This document shows positions 10,901 to 19,667 of a DNA stretch of 64,000 bases, in pieces (position 1 is the stretch's first letter; every line of letters starts with the position of its first letter). The stretch is taken from positions 27,152-91,151 of the forward strand of contig NC_018229.1 of the NCBI RefSeq assembly GCF_000227135.1, in the 5' to 3' direction. Below the pieces are notes generated by a model. The model saw only the letters and a program-made list of their open reading frames with translations. It had not been told where the DNA came from and ran no database searches. The position numbers and the translations under genes are program-made. The DNA is from Leishmania donovani. Lineage: Eukaryota > Euglenozoa > Kinetoplastea > Trypanosomatida > Trypanosomatidae.

Positions 10901-13900
10901 ACACGACGCAGAGCGCGAGCGCGCGAAGTAGTCGAAAGGCGGCGAGCAGCTGCTCATCTGCCGAGTCCGCGGACAGCATCTGCAGGCGTGTCGTATGGAC
11001 ACCGTGCACGTCCTCGCCGGCTACATACCCCGGTAAAAGAGGTCGAAATTGGTCTGCTGCGTCCGCGTATTCCGTTGGGAGGGCCGCCATGTTGCAGTGG
11101 CACAGGCGATAGAGGTGCTGAATGGTGTCCAGCAGGACAGCACGCACGTCAAGCGCTGACAACTCCGCCGGTCGAAGCGAGCCGCCCGTTCGCACGCGAG
11201 AGCGACGGTGTGCCGTAGGCCCTGCCGCGACCGGCGGTGCATGGCCTGCGCGAAGGCACACGGACGCGACATGAAGACACCGCACGAGTAGCGCCTGAGC
11301 GGAGTCCACAGCCACGGTGATGTCCTGGAGCAGCGGAGCAGAGGGAAGAGGTGCGGCGCTCGTGTGCTCGACTATAAGCTGCATGGAAACAGCACAACTC
11401 TCCGGTGGCACGAGCTCGTCCATGTCGGCGTTGCTTCCGTGTTCCTCCACGGTGCCGGGGACGCCCTCGAGCGCCTCGTCGCTGTCCTCCTCGTCGTGCC
11501 CCGAGACGTATCGAAGAAGCCGTTGGAGTCCCAAGAGGTGCCCGCGTGCACGCGGGTTGGATAGCGGTGCCAAACACGCGGATCGTTGAGCCTCGTACAT
11601 GGACCACGTCCACTGCTCCCCATCGAGCGGAAGGGAGCAGCCGCCGGAGACGGCTTCGGATTCGGCGGCGCCGGCACCGGCAGACGCTCCAGGCGCTCCA
11701 TCGCTCGCCGCACCTTCCTCATCTCTCTCCGCCTCGTCGTCCGTGGGCTCATCGATGCTGATGGCGCCACGCGCAAGCACCCGTTCCTTACCTTCCGCAG
11801 CTGTCTCCGCACCTATCCGTGTCGCACGCCTGCTCTCTGTGTCAGCAAGGTAGGCAAGAACCCGTTGCTGCCAAGCCGATCGCCTCAGGTCCGGGTCGAT
11901 GCGGCACAGCGCCGCCCACGTCGAGGAGATTAGCGGCGACACTGCCGTCAATGGTGCCAGGCTGCGCGCCACCATAAGTCGGCAGTGGCGCCGCTGGGTA
12001 GCTGGAGTGGTCCCCCAGCCTCTGTGGCGCGGGGCGTTACCGCGGCCGGCTCTAGCAACCTGCCAGACATGCAGCAGCGCGTCGCAGACAAGTCGCCGCA
12101 CCGCCGCCGCAGGGGAGCGTCGCAGCCAATGAAGAAGGTGTGAGAGCACCAGCCGAAGTGCATGCGGCTCCGTGAGGACACGAGCAGAGCACCAGCAGGT
12201 GGCGATGTGCGTCAGCAACGATAACTGCTGAAGCGCGCGGAACTGCAGCTCCAGAGACGGCAGTGCAGCACTGCTGCGGTATACCGCGTGCAGGAGCGCG
12301 TAGAGGTAGGTGCTGTTGCCTTGCAGCAAGAACCTTGTCATGACGTCGTCCGTGAGGGCTGCAGCATCGACAGATTGCCTGGCACTCGGCATGTCAGTGA
12401 CTGGCGAGTGGAGCTCACAGTTTGGCGCTGCTGCAGGGGGCACGAGCAGGGCGAGGCAATACGCCTCCCAGTGTGCTAGATCACTTGAAGTGCAGCGAGG
12501 CACGAGCCCCTGCGTTGTCTCCACTTCAGCAGTCGCTGAGCCACGGCCCTCGGCCGAGCTCGCATGCCGCGTCCTTGGATCGCGTAGACCAGGCATTGGC
12601 AGCGGCACGGAAGTAATCTTCTCGGCCACCCAGGAGAGGGCCCGCTGCAGCTGCTCGGGGGTTCCGTAGACGGGCGCTCCTACCTCGGAAGTGGTGCGGT
12701 GAAGCACTATCAAGGCCTCCATCACGGCGTCCGCCTGCGCGGCAAGCACCACGTCGAACGCGCGCCGCTTGTGCGGCCACGCACTTCGATGCTGTAGGTA
12801 GTAGAGCAGCACTTCCGCGGCGCTGGACGCAGTTGCGGGGTGGCACAGAACCGCCCGAGCCGCGGCGGCGCTGAACGTTGGCTGCGGCAACTCGCCGCTC
12901 ACGTGTCGGCGGCCGGTGAGGACCAGGCGAACGCCTTGCGCCAACATCGTCGCCTCAGCCGTGTTGAGCTGCGCCTCGAGCCAGTAGAGGCACCGCTGTG
13001 CTACTGAGGCCCACGTTGGCGTCATGTCGGATGCGCTTGCACGACTTGAGTGGCCTCCGCCACTGCCGCGATGCTCGACCGCAGCGTCCGCGTGCCCCAT
13101 ACGGCGGGGCCAGTCGGCAAACTCGCGGGAGTTCCTTGCCTTTCCAAGATCGGCGAGACCTCCGGCGTCGCCAGCAAAGGGCGACACCGGCGCGTGAGAC
13201 GCGAAGACGAGGAGCTGCGTCACGATGCCTGGAAAGTAGGCCAGCAGCATGCACAGAGGAGCGAGGCGATGGAGAGCGCCCGCGTCAGACACGGCAGTGG
13301 CATCCGTCTGCGATTCGGCCTCGGTGGCCTCGTCCTGCTTAGCGGTCGCGTCACTGCCACTTGCCTCCGTTCGGCGACGCCGTCTCGCTGCACCCAACGC
13401 CTCCGCCGCATGTTCGCTTTCTTCCGCGGCCTTCGCCACGAGGGTATCAGCGTATGCGGAAACCAATCTCTCGTAGAGGCTGCCCTCTGCTGAGGCGCCG
13501 TCGCATCGGCCCCCGCCGCCGCGCGTGGCGACGAGGGACCACTGCTCCTCCGTAGCTTCCGTCAGAAGCAGCAGCGCCAGCGGCGACAGCACGTCAAGGT
13601 GCTGCACGACGAACGCGGTCTGCGTCGGGTAGCCAAAGCACTCCACCGGCAGCGCCGCATGAGGATGACGGTACTCGCACAGCCACTTGAAGAGAAGGGG
13701 TCGGGCATGCATGCGGCACAGGTGGGTGTACGGTAGCGAGCGTGGCAGCGATGCGCCACCGGCGGGTGCCGTCAAGCGGGCGCCCTCCAGCACCGACGCC
13801 GACATCCGCTCAAGACACGCCACCACAAGTCGATGGTGCCTAAAGCCGCGGGTTGCCCAGCACTCGAGGAGGGTGTACAGCACGTCCACCAGCAGCTCCG

Positions 13901-16900
13901 GTGCCGCCCGCACCGCTTCCGACAAGGCAAGCAGGCTCGTCGAGCACAGCGTTTCGGTAGGGGAGAGCATGCCTTCTCGCGCCTTCGTGAGGAGGGTGTG
14001 GAGCACCTGCGTGCGCCGTGCAGAGAAAGTGCGGAACAACGTGCCCACCTGCAGCGCCGCGTGGTGGCGCACCTCATACGGCGACTTCTCGGCGAGGAAC
14101 TCGAAAGAAAAGCGCCCAAGCACTTCGGCAACAGCCGGCTCGCAGCGCGGTAGCACCGCGAAGGCCGCCTGGAGAAGCGCGCACTGCCACGCAGGAGTGC
14201 ACACTGGCATGTCCACGCGACTGTGGTCCGTCAGCTGAGCCGTCCACAGCTCCAAGAGGCGCCCCTCGTGCGCGTAGAGGAACGCGGCGGCATCGCTGCA
14301 TCCCTGCGAGTCCCGCTCACCAGCGTCCCGCAAGGTTGCAGGATGCCTGCGGAAGTCCAGCCACCTGATGTCAGCGACGGTACCGCAGAGGAGGCCGCTG
14401 CATAGACCTGGTCCCAGCTGATAGCGGTAGCGCACAAAGAGCGCCTGCAGAACTTGTACCACGGCTCGGCAGCATTGGAACCCACCAGCGGCGCCGGTGT
14501 CCGAATCAGCGGGCGGTGGCGGCAAGCAGCCGATGAGTGCCAAGAGGCGCAGAAGAGGTGGGAGGGCCAGCAGTATCGTCGGCAGAAAAGGAAGTCTTTC
14601 GAGGAGTCGGTGATGGCTCGGTAAGAGGATGTCGCCCACGGCTGCTGCGTCGCTTTCGCCGCTCCCTCGAGCAGCGTCGCCAGTCAGGCACGAGTCTGCA
14701 CCAGCCGTATCAAGGAGGTGCTGATCGCGCAGCATGGTCACAATGGTGCGGCAAATCGCAGAGGTATCTGCGAGCGGCTCGGCCAGGTAGGCATCGATGC
14801 GTGTGCGCGAGGCGGCCCACAGCACCGTGCGCAGCGTGTCCACCGACATGTGCAGCGATACCGCCATAATGTGCGTCACCTCCCGAGATGTCGGATTAGA
14901 GGGGCGCCACCGGCTGAGCCCGCGCACGCCATCCTCGAAGATCCGCGCGGTCAGCGCGGCGGTAAAGCGCGCAATCGTGTGCCGAGGATCGGCGCAGGCG
15001 AAGGCCGGGTCTAGCAGTACCGTGCCGACATCGCGAAACAAGACATGCAGAGCCGTCCACAGCGGAAAGAACGCGCCGACGGCGTGTGCGTGGTCGAGCT
15101 CTGCCGCGATGTGATGGCACAGCCACAACACTGCGTAGTAGAGGCGGCCGCCGCCAGCGGCCGAGAAGCGCTCCAGCAGAGAGAGAGGAGCCGCGTAGAG
15201 ATCGGGAGAGGAACGCAGCAAGCGCAGATCTTCGCAAGCGGCCGATGCCTCTTCGCCCACGTCGAAATCAGCGGCGGCGCCCTCGGCACGCTCGCTCGCT
15301 GCGCTGGCATGTGTGCCATCCGCTGCTGAGCGCAAAAATGGCGCGTCCTTCGCCACCCCTGGAGTGACAGCGCCGCGTTCTCCAGCGGCATGGACGCCGT
15401 CACGCGCGTGCGCGCTTTCCTCCGGTGTTGACCACAGTGCAGCGCGGCGCCACCGCAGCAGAAGATGCAGAAGTTGCACGCACTGCACACTCAATGCAAG
15501 TGCCATCGCCGACGCATCCAAGTCCGGCCGCACAGCGGTGTGAGTATCGGGTGGGCCGCCGCCTCCTCTGCGGTTGCCCGCCCGCCTTGATACCGCGGCA
15601 GGCGCCAACGCTGCAAGCGTGTGCCTCAGCTGGGCGCGCCTCATAAGCCATGCGACAGACGCCTGTGCACTTGAGGTCAACATGGCCTGAAACGCCTGTA
15701 GCGCTGCTCGGCGAGGCACTGTCATCTGGAGCGGTGACACCCCTGTTCCGAGCGCAGCCGCGTCCGTGTCTGCCTTCGCATCCTCGCCCATCGCCGCCCC
15801 CTCCTCCGCAGCGGCACTGCCGTCTTGCACATCAGTGCGGTCCGTTCCCTTCCGCAGCGGCAGCCGAAGCATCCAGTGCGCTTCAGCTGCGTCACGCAGC
15901 ACTCCCGGCACCTGTGACGACGGTGACGTCACCGCCGCATCGAGCAGCGTGCACACGTGTTCGACATACGCCCCCACCTCACGGCGAAGGGGTCCTCGCA
16001 GGTGAGGCGTCATGGCCCCCGATGACGTGGAGAGAGAGGGCACGCCACCCAGTGCTGGCCCTTGGCCAAGTCGCAGTGATGTCGCCATCTCCGTCTGCTC
16101 CGCCACCTGCTGGCGCGCGAGACACATCCGCAGTGCGACGCACGCGTAGGTCTCCGCTAAGTCCAGCCACGCTGTAAACTGAGCAGCAGAGAAGAGCGCC
16201 ACCGCATCGGCACCAGTCAGCGCGTTCCTCGTTTCTAGGGAGGCGCTCGTGGCCGTCAGGGCATCAGTGCCGATTCCACTTGCCTGCCTGGCAGCGCGTA
16301 CTCCGCCACCGGCGACGTCGCCGGTGTGGCTGCCGCCGTCCGATGCACGTGTAAGGACCGGCACAGACCCAAGGAAGAGCGTGGCGTTGGCGGCGACGTG
16401 GCACAAGAAGCTGAGGCCGACGTCTTCCGCGGGACCGTCGCTGAGGCCCCACGTGTGGTCGTCGTGCACGACGCGGCACCGCTGCGGCTCCGCTTCCGTC
16501 GTCCCAGGGTCCACCGGCATGGCGGTGGAGGGGCAGAGCGTCATCTCCCACAGCCGCGTGCACTGCACCAGCGTGGCGAAGCGGGTGAGCAACAGTGCCA
16601 GCGAGGCGGCAAGCAGCGGGAGAGGCGCGTCGTGGGCGCCGCCCACGCCGGCGGGCACTGCTGTCGCCCCTGCACTCTCGCACACGCGACGCATGTCCTG
16701 CTCAAACGCGTGCAGTCGCGCCACGCCGCGCTGGATGAGAGCGCGGTGGTGGTCACCCCAGGAAAGCAGAAAGCCGCTGAGCAGACGTCCAGACGACACA
16801 TCCGGCTGTCCCCTGCCAGCGGCGCCCGCTGATTGGCCGTTCCTCGGGGGATCATCTGGTGTTACTGTCGATAACCCCAACTCGTGCCGGCGGTGCAGAT

Positions 16901-19667
16901 GCTGTTCCAGCAAGACGACCAGCACATGATAGACCGGCTCTGGCGGAGCTAGCACGTCCTCGTCATTTCTGGCGACAGGAACACGACTGCTGCTGACGCT
17001 GTCCAGACAGCCCGCCCAGCGCGCTAACGCCGGCGGCACAGCCGGCAGAGTGCGCTGCGCCACCACCGCGAAGGCGTACTGCTGCGTCGCAAGACTGCAG
17101 CGCGGAATCACCGCCTTCACAGCCGCAAGGAGCAGCTGCCCCAGCCGAAGCCCAAAGTGGCCGCACAGTGGAAGGAGTACATCCTCGACAAGGCGGTCGG
17201 CGACGGTCTCGGGCACCCGCAGCGTTGCGCACGGCTGGGCAAAGAGATGCAGCAGAAAAAGCGCAGTGTCGGACACGACGTCCTGTACGGCGGCGCTGCT
17301 GGTGCGGATGCTCGACGTGCCGATGCGGAGCACGAGTGGGGCGCCGCCGGCTCGCCGTCGAGTCAGAGTGGCTGCAGATTGCAGAGGGCGCTGCTGGTCA
17401 TCGTGCCCGGCAGTGGCAGCCCTACCGGCGGTGGCGCTGCTTTCCAGCGGCCCGGCGGGCATGAAAAACTCCTCTTGCAGCGTGTCAGCAAGGAGCTGCG
17501 CAGGATGGGGGCTCGCCGGTGGTGGAGTCCGTGCGGCGCCCGACGCGTCAGCAGCCTTGTCCCTTGCCACTCCATCTACCACGTCACCGTAGCCTGGCTC
17601 GATGTCTCGAAGACGCTTGCACGCGCGCCTCGCCTCAGTTCCGGCGCCGTGGCGCCGCATCTGCTCTTCGTCCTCGTCATCTTCTGCCCCCTCCTTCTCC
17701 TGATCGGCCACCGTGCCACAGCGCGTGGTGCCGCTGCCGCCACAACGATTCGCCTGGGCAGCCTTCCACCGGCAGTAGGCGCCGTGTGTAATGGACGTTA
17801 CGTAAAGCGCCACGGCGCCAAAGTCGAACACTTCCTGCAGTGGCGAGCACGGGAAGCTGAAGAGTTCGCGGCGAGAGGTGAAGCTGTACTCGTGCCGGTG
17901 CTGTGTAAAGATGAGCTGCATCGTCGGAAACACGGACTGGTGAATGAGAACGACGAGGTGCCTCGTCGGCGGCTGCAGCAGCAGGTTCGCCGCCGTTGCA
18001 GCGCCCGTTGTACCTCGTCGCCCGACGAGGCCGACTCTTTCGCTACTCTTCGCTTTATGAACCATCTCGCGTGCGTCCGGTGACACCATCGCCGCCTCAG
18101 CGTCCGCATCAGCTGCGGCGCGGCGGCTGTGCGCGTGCAAGTCCTGCCACAGCTCCTCGCCCACAACGTCAGAGAGTGCGACGGACAGCACCACCGTCAA
18201 GAACTGCATCGTCTCTAGCCGCCACACATCGTGGCGGGGCGTGTGGTGGAGCAGGAAGAAGAAGTCACACAGAAGTTTTACCACCTCGACCGGCGCGCGG
18301 GCGGCGATGGGGTGGTCGTAGCGAAATCGCTGGCAAAGCCGCCGAAGCGCCGCGATGCAGTAGGCCTCGAGCCGCAAGTCCGGTGTCGGGGCGCGATGTC
18401 GTGCCTTCACCACCTCGATCACACGCCGCACGAACGCCAGTGCCGCTGCGGCACCGCCACCGCCATGCATGCCAGCATCGGTCGCCGTGGATGACGATGG
18501 CGGGTAGGCTGTGGTGATCTGTGGCAGTGCGCAGAGTCGCATGAGCACCTGTGCGTACAAACACGCGTCGTCAGCGCATGGGGCAGCCACCCAGAGTCGC
18601 CCGTCGTCCACCGCCTGAGCCACAAGATTCGGGGCCACCGTCAGCACGTCGGTGTCAGCCTCCTCCAGCGTGGAGACGCGTTGAATCAGCGTGACAAGAC
18701 ACTCTGAAAGGCGCACCAGATACGTTGGCGTGATCAGGCGAGCGTAGCCGGACCACCGAAGCACCTCGATGAGAAGCGCCGCGTAGTCAGCGCCAACAGC
18801 GGCGACAAGCCACTGACTTTCCAGCACTTCGAGAATGTGATTGCACAGAATGTTGAGCGGGGACGCGCTCTTCCACAGCAGCGGCGCCTGACTCAAGGCG
18901 TCACTGGCGCCGCTGATCAGCAGCCCGTCCTCGTGGGCGCTGTCGCCTGTGCCCCAGACGTCGTCCCGGCCTCTCCATTCGCCGGCGCGCTGTTCGCCCC
19001 TTCGAGAGCCTCCGAACGCCGAAGAAGATTCGGGTGGCGCATAGCTGGGCGATGCGCTCCCCAGGAGCTCGTCGTGCCTTCCGCCTGAGCGCAAGGCAGC
19101 GGCTCTCCGAGTTGCGCCCAGTGTTCTGCCGCCACCCTCCGTGGCCCAGGTCATTAGCGGCTCGCCCTCTTCGGCGAGCGAGGTGTGCAGGCTCTGGAAG
19201 AGCTGGGCAAAGGGGCGAATTATATCCCTGCGCAGGCGCCGCCGTCGCGCCTCCAGTGCGTCGCGGCGTCCGGTGGCCGCGGAGGCGGCTCCGGATCCGA
19301 GTTTCGCCGCTCTGCAGCGCGCTGGACTGGTGGTATCACCAGAGGCAGCCACGGCGATCGCAGCGTGCTTCTCCGCAACGCGGCAGTACGTCATGAGGTT
19401 CGGCTTTACGATTCGCTCCAGCACGAAGATGAGCACATTGGACACGACGTGTTGGCCGAGGACGGCGTGTGGAGTGGTGCCGTGTTGCTCCGCCACTGAC
19501 ACAAAAAATTTCACGAACTCGAGAACGCACTGGCCCGCCTCTTCGCTGCTTTTCGCGGAAACGGCGGCGGCCGCCGCGTCGGGTGTAACAGCGTTCACAT
19601 CCGCCATGATTTTGTTCAGCCGCGCCTTGAGATGAGCGCTGTCCACGTTGGCGAGAAAGGACTCCAT
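4950..19667 (-). CDS. ATM: ATM/TEL1-type phosphatidylinositol 3-kinase-related protein kinase, giant form
   Basis: This is a protein kinase of the DNA double-strand-break checkpoint (ATM/Tel1), acting on Ser/Thr-Gln sites in the nucleus. I start at 19667 because it is the first in-frame ATG. The frame stays open upstream to 19964 but only with a TTG, and that stretch encodes a Ser/Asn repeat that is probably 5' leader. Length is about 4905 residues, against about 3056 for human ATM. The kinase domain is at about residues 4530-4815: GDDLRQD near 4567, TRSVAASSIVGY then GLGDRH near 4715, HIDLG near 4735, followed by PVPELVPFRLTR and a DG.GV.GTEG activation segment, which is ATM-like rather than TOR- or ATR-like. 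The last 33 residues are a FATC domain ending PGWSQWV. The region before the kinase should be FAT and HEAT repeats, inflated by Ala/Gly/Ser-rich insertions. It lies between SF3A2 and exportin-T. Confidence 0.92.
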   Translation of the reverse strand: MESFLANVDSAHLKARLNKIMADVNAVTPDAAAAAVSAKSSEEAGQCVLEFVKFFVSVAEQHGTTPHAVLGQHVVSNVLIFVLERIVKPNLMTYCRVAEKHAAIAVAASGDTTSPARCRAAKLGSGAASAATGRRDALEARRRRLRRDIIRPFAQLFQSLHTSLAEEGEPLMTWATEGGGRTLGATRRAAALRSGGRHDELLGSASPSYAPPESSSAFGGSRRGEQRAGEWRGRDDVWGTGDSAHEDGLLISGASDALSQAPLLWKSASPLNILCNHILEVLESQWLVAAVGADYAALLIEVLRWSGYARLITPTYLVRLSECLVTLIQRVSTLEEADTDVLTVAPNLVAQAVDDGRLWVAAPCADDACLYAQVLMRLCALPQITTAYPPSSSTATDAGMHGGGGAAAALAFVRRVIEVVKARHRAPTPDLRLEAYCIAALRRLCQRFRYDHPIAARAPVEVVKLLCDFFFLLHHTPRHDVWRLETMQFLTVVLSVALSDVVGEELWQDLHAHSRRAAADADAEAAMVSPDAREMVHKAKSSERVGLVGRRGTTGAATAANLLLQPPTRHLVVLIHQSVFPTMQLIFTQHRHEYSFTSRRELFSFPCSPLQEVFDFGAVALYVTSITHGAYCRWKAAQANRCGGSGTTRCGTVADQEKEGAEDDEDEEQMRRHGAGTEARRACKRLRDIEPGYGDVVDGVARDKAADASGAARTPPPASPHPAQLLADTLQEEFFMPAGPLESSATAGRAATAGHDDQQRPLQSAATLTRRRAGGAPLVLRIGTSSIRTSSAAVQDVVSDTALFLLHLFAQPCATLRVPETVADRLVEDVLLPLCGHFGLRLGQLLLAAVKAVIPRCSLATQQYAFAVVAQRTLPAVPPALARWAGCLDSVSSSRVPVARNDEDVLAPPEPVYHVLVVLLEQHLHRRHELGLSTVTPDDPPRNGQSAGAAGRGQPDVSSGRLLSGFLLSWGDHHRALIQRGVARLHAFEQDMRRVCESAGATAVPAGVGGAHDAPLPLLAASLALLLTRFATLVQCTRLWEMTLCPSTAMPVDPGTTEAEPQRCRVVHDDHTWGLSDGPAEDVGLSFLCHVAANATLFLGSVPVLTRASDGGSHTGDVAGGGVRAARQASGIGTDALTATSASLETRNALTGADAVALFSAAQFTAWLDLAETYACVALRMCLARQQVAEQTEMATSLRLGQGPALGGVPSLSTSSGAMTPHLRGPLRREVGAYVEHVCTLLDAAVTSPSSQVPGVLRDAAEAHWMLRLPLRKGTDRTDVQDGSAAAEEGAAMGEDAKADTDAAALGTGVSPLQMTVPRRAALQAFQAMLTSSAQASVAWLMRRAQLRHTLAALAPAAVSRRAGNRRGGGGPPDTHTAVRPDLDASAMALALSVQCVQLLHLLLRWRRAALWSTPEESAHARDGVHAAGERGAVTPGVAKDAPFLRSAADGTHASAASERAEGAAADFDVGEEASAACEDLRLLRSSPDLYAAPLSLLERFSAAGGGRLYYAVLWLCHHIAAELDHAHAVGAFFPLWTALHVLFRDVGTVLLDPAFACADPRHTIARFTAALTARIFEDGVRGLSRWRPSNPTSREVTHIMAVSLHMSVDTLRTVLWAASRTRIDAYLAEPLADTSAICRTIVTMLRDQHLLDTAGADSCLTGDAARGSGESDAAAVGDILLPSHHRLLERLPFLPTILLALPPLLRLLALIGCLPPPPADSDTGAAGGFQCCRAVVQVLQALFVRYRYQLGPGLCSGLLCGTVADIRWLDFRRHPATLRDAGERDSQGCSDAAAFLYAHEGRLLELWTAQLTDHSRVDMPVCTPAWQCALLQAAFAVLPRCEPAVAEVLGRFSFEFLAEKSPYEVRHHAALQVGTLFRTFSARRTQVLHTLLTKAREGMLSPTETLCSTSLLALSEAVRAAPELLVDVLYTLLECWATRGFRHHRLVVACLERMSASVLEGARLTAPAGGASLPRSLPYTHLCRMHARPLLFKWLCEYRHPHAALPVECFGYPTQTAFVVQHLDVLSPLALLLLTEATEEQWSLVATRGGGGRCDGASAEGSLYERLVSAYADTLVAKAAEESEHAAEALGAARRRRRTEASGSDATAKQDEATEAESQTDATAVSDAGALHRLAPLCMLLAYFPGIVTQLLVFASHAPVSPFAGDAGGLADLGKARNSREFADWPRRMGHADAAVEHRGSGGGHSSRASASDMTPTWASVAQRCLYWLEAQLNTAEATMLAQGVRLVLTGRRHVSGELPQPTFSAAAARAVLCHPATASSAAEVLLYYLQHRSAWPHKRRAFDVVLAAQADAVMEALIVLHRTTSEVGAPVYGTPEQLQRALSWVAEKITSVPLPMPGLRDPRTRHASSAEGRGSATAEVETTQGLVPRCTSSDLAHWEAYCLALLVPPAAAPNCELHSPVTDMPSARQSVDAAALTDDVMTRFLLQGNSTYLYALLHAVYRSSAALPSLELQFRALQQLSLLTHIATCWCSARVLTEPHALRLVLSHLLHWLRRSPAAAVRRLVCDALLHVWQVARAGRGNAPRHRGWGTTPATQRRHCRLMVARSLAPLTAVSPLISSTWAALCRIDPDLRRSAWQQRVLAYLADTESRRATRIGAETAAEGKERVLARGAISIDEPTDDEAERDEEGAASDGAPGASAGAGAAESEAVSGGCSLPLDGEQWTWSMYEAQRSACLAPLSNPRARGHLLGLQRLLRYVSGHDEEDSDEALEGVPGTVEEHGSNADMDELVPPESCAVSMQLIVEHTSAAPLPSAPLLQDITVAVDSAQALLVRCLHVASVCLRAGHAPPVAAGPTAHRRSRVRTGGSLRPAELSALDVRAVLLDTIQHLYRLCHCNMAALPTEYADAADQFRPLLPGYVAGEDVHGVHTTRLQMLSADSADEQLLAAFRLLRALALCVVLSGEAATLPHCAAAVSSAPSGMGSGSEWLRHEAQRSGSSASTLLAASESALTDDGLPSNQTAEGIVAGMLAQAYAHQLRTLEQLVWCGDADASELGMCALRAWVLCIASGPDGADGAEPPRPAEPPSCFDEAVAQLVASAWRQQLTGPSAAAAAGELVGASGGDQMPSPKARVCYCLQRRLSWVTRSGSCGSRSCRQRATFGTRGAAADTHLRSPSVWAPLRQCPPNQRAFLCRFVLAAANTYGMLKKSLLWAALVPLLMAELRTAEGPTAVPTSSAGSPACDLDGVHAACDSAGSDVRIAEQLLLPVLLHALCLRESEGQRVVRQEWSRQLDRYVFQQAERCAHTARLFLHVLEQCHAVLLRSTRQRGLKGATAASAGRAKATSSFSAAAAAAAGDGARAEVAPWPSILGSVPSLQDMGECYWLSDIPAARLARAAVRVGEPHLALLFSQLSGESLYGPRTGAAALCGESETTLSAVMLRDGAGAGEAVLAMSSTPYSILFPFARPGDYPSAASVTHTVGAGATRSGGRARDRHDAVRRQTRSFAEDIFDLYASVQGQLELDDVVGVSLMMRLQSVTSAQPHGDGAKWCSWVGSGSALSASLLGSARGRSSGRAIRRVAGYRESGVTPTTSVASGADDSLAAAPSATAAWLDEMRLLEESETHHASGRLWGSDVPRASAAADSGLGGATVEVARPSVALTGEVQERRPDPWAAHLQRAALLLQHGFPSTALDVLLSLQPAERRWEAAVRHRSDSGAAERGVADDSVCACSAPGRAAGRGTTELGPEVFLTGAAGEAIDAAAGNTDMLSSWTPAHEASLQALLAEAAWKCGRWSCGGGVAGDCPGSCSSECVPRAVLDRLSLRGNTATPESCGASLMPASAGRFYVHLLSAFITLTNGQPLLSMQHVRRAESALRQQLSPTTFVTTVMAAEALHEVRDCAARFLAADAAARKGKAGKPSRGRGAAPKWKQGDRVVELPTWLRSLRGDSVARGSGLDAAELPTARVPSTVDYASRELLDSVRHALCQVYGDREGWYRFVLGATEQALLNRDAAAAHRWLRDWKEQHAEGTGGEGEQASPSPAIVGTVAAEVRERARQLDLVLRTAQVAYGLGRWQEALALLQPAAAAARGEASLAHCNVAPPRTAPWHAPQEPRVIQQLMVWHGELRLLPPSQLVRDPFLSRAAASDSSGACSFLLARLCHTLADDIAARLTSHEHQQLCESVEESKRLKEDLEAQLEAATRPSTGRAAAPLHRPPGVAELDATTGATTTAVLPALVNIAGVAPLREARGRSAVADAAAGVAAGAAPTVILSEDQLRVIRRRIRELAGDIKRLEDEWQSEKSNFGLYRRSAINAYSRFLQFNQVAQQGAARGVTERTHRGAAALSEVKCLPVDHEEDVLHAVFGFVELWVNAADMEQGGGEVLSKVLDKAVERIPTAVFVPLAGQLTAQLGGQHEGERLAFLVARLARDYPMHVVWPLLALYHGHTFAKSRDVNTLHNVDEAKITAARQLLAGLASAQSTANASSRAGHSASTAALLSTQIRHAQLLSSAYLELAFDRSAATAQVGKRHAICKDFMLIKDACNLAIPPPSSVDPFVTPAVAGGDALAVPHVMRYRNYFTTPGGVNVPKVLQCELSDGTVVRQLLKAGDDLRQDALIEQVFATANRLFRRRSATRPLQIRTFTIVPLAPTAGILQWVEHTIPLGEYLTGRYTGKEEMPGAHERYFPGEPNTRECRIQLQNAPHSRKCQVLLSLYAQFTPALHYFFLEEYLSAQVWVDRQQTFTRSVAASSIVGYTVGLGDRHINNILLHKGTAEVVHIDLGIAFDQNKLLPVPELVPFRLTRNMIDGLGVRGTEGSLRPCAEAAMHLLRGKRELIRTILSSIMHDPLARWAIGSPTHANHIMGADTGVTGAGAVPQESNTRQPAPVRTHGSSADAARTLARIDAKLRGYDGGDMLSVPTHVRKLMEDAQRVESLAVMFPGWSQWV

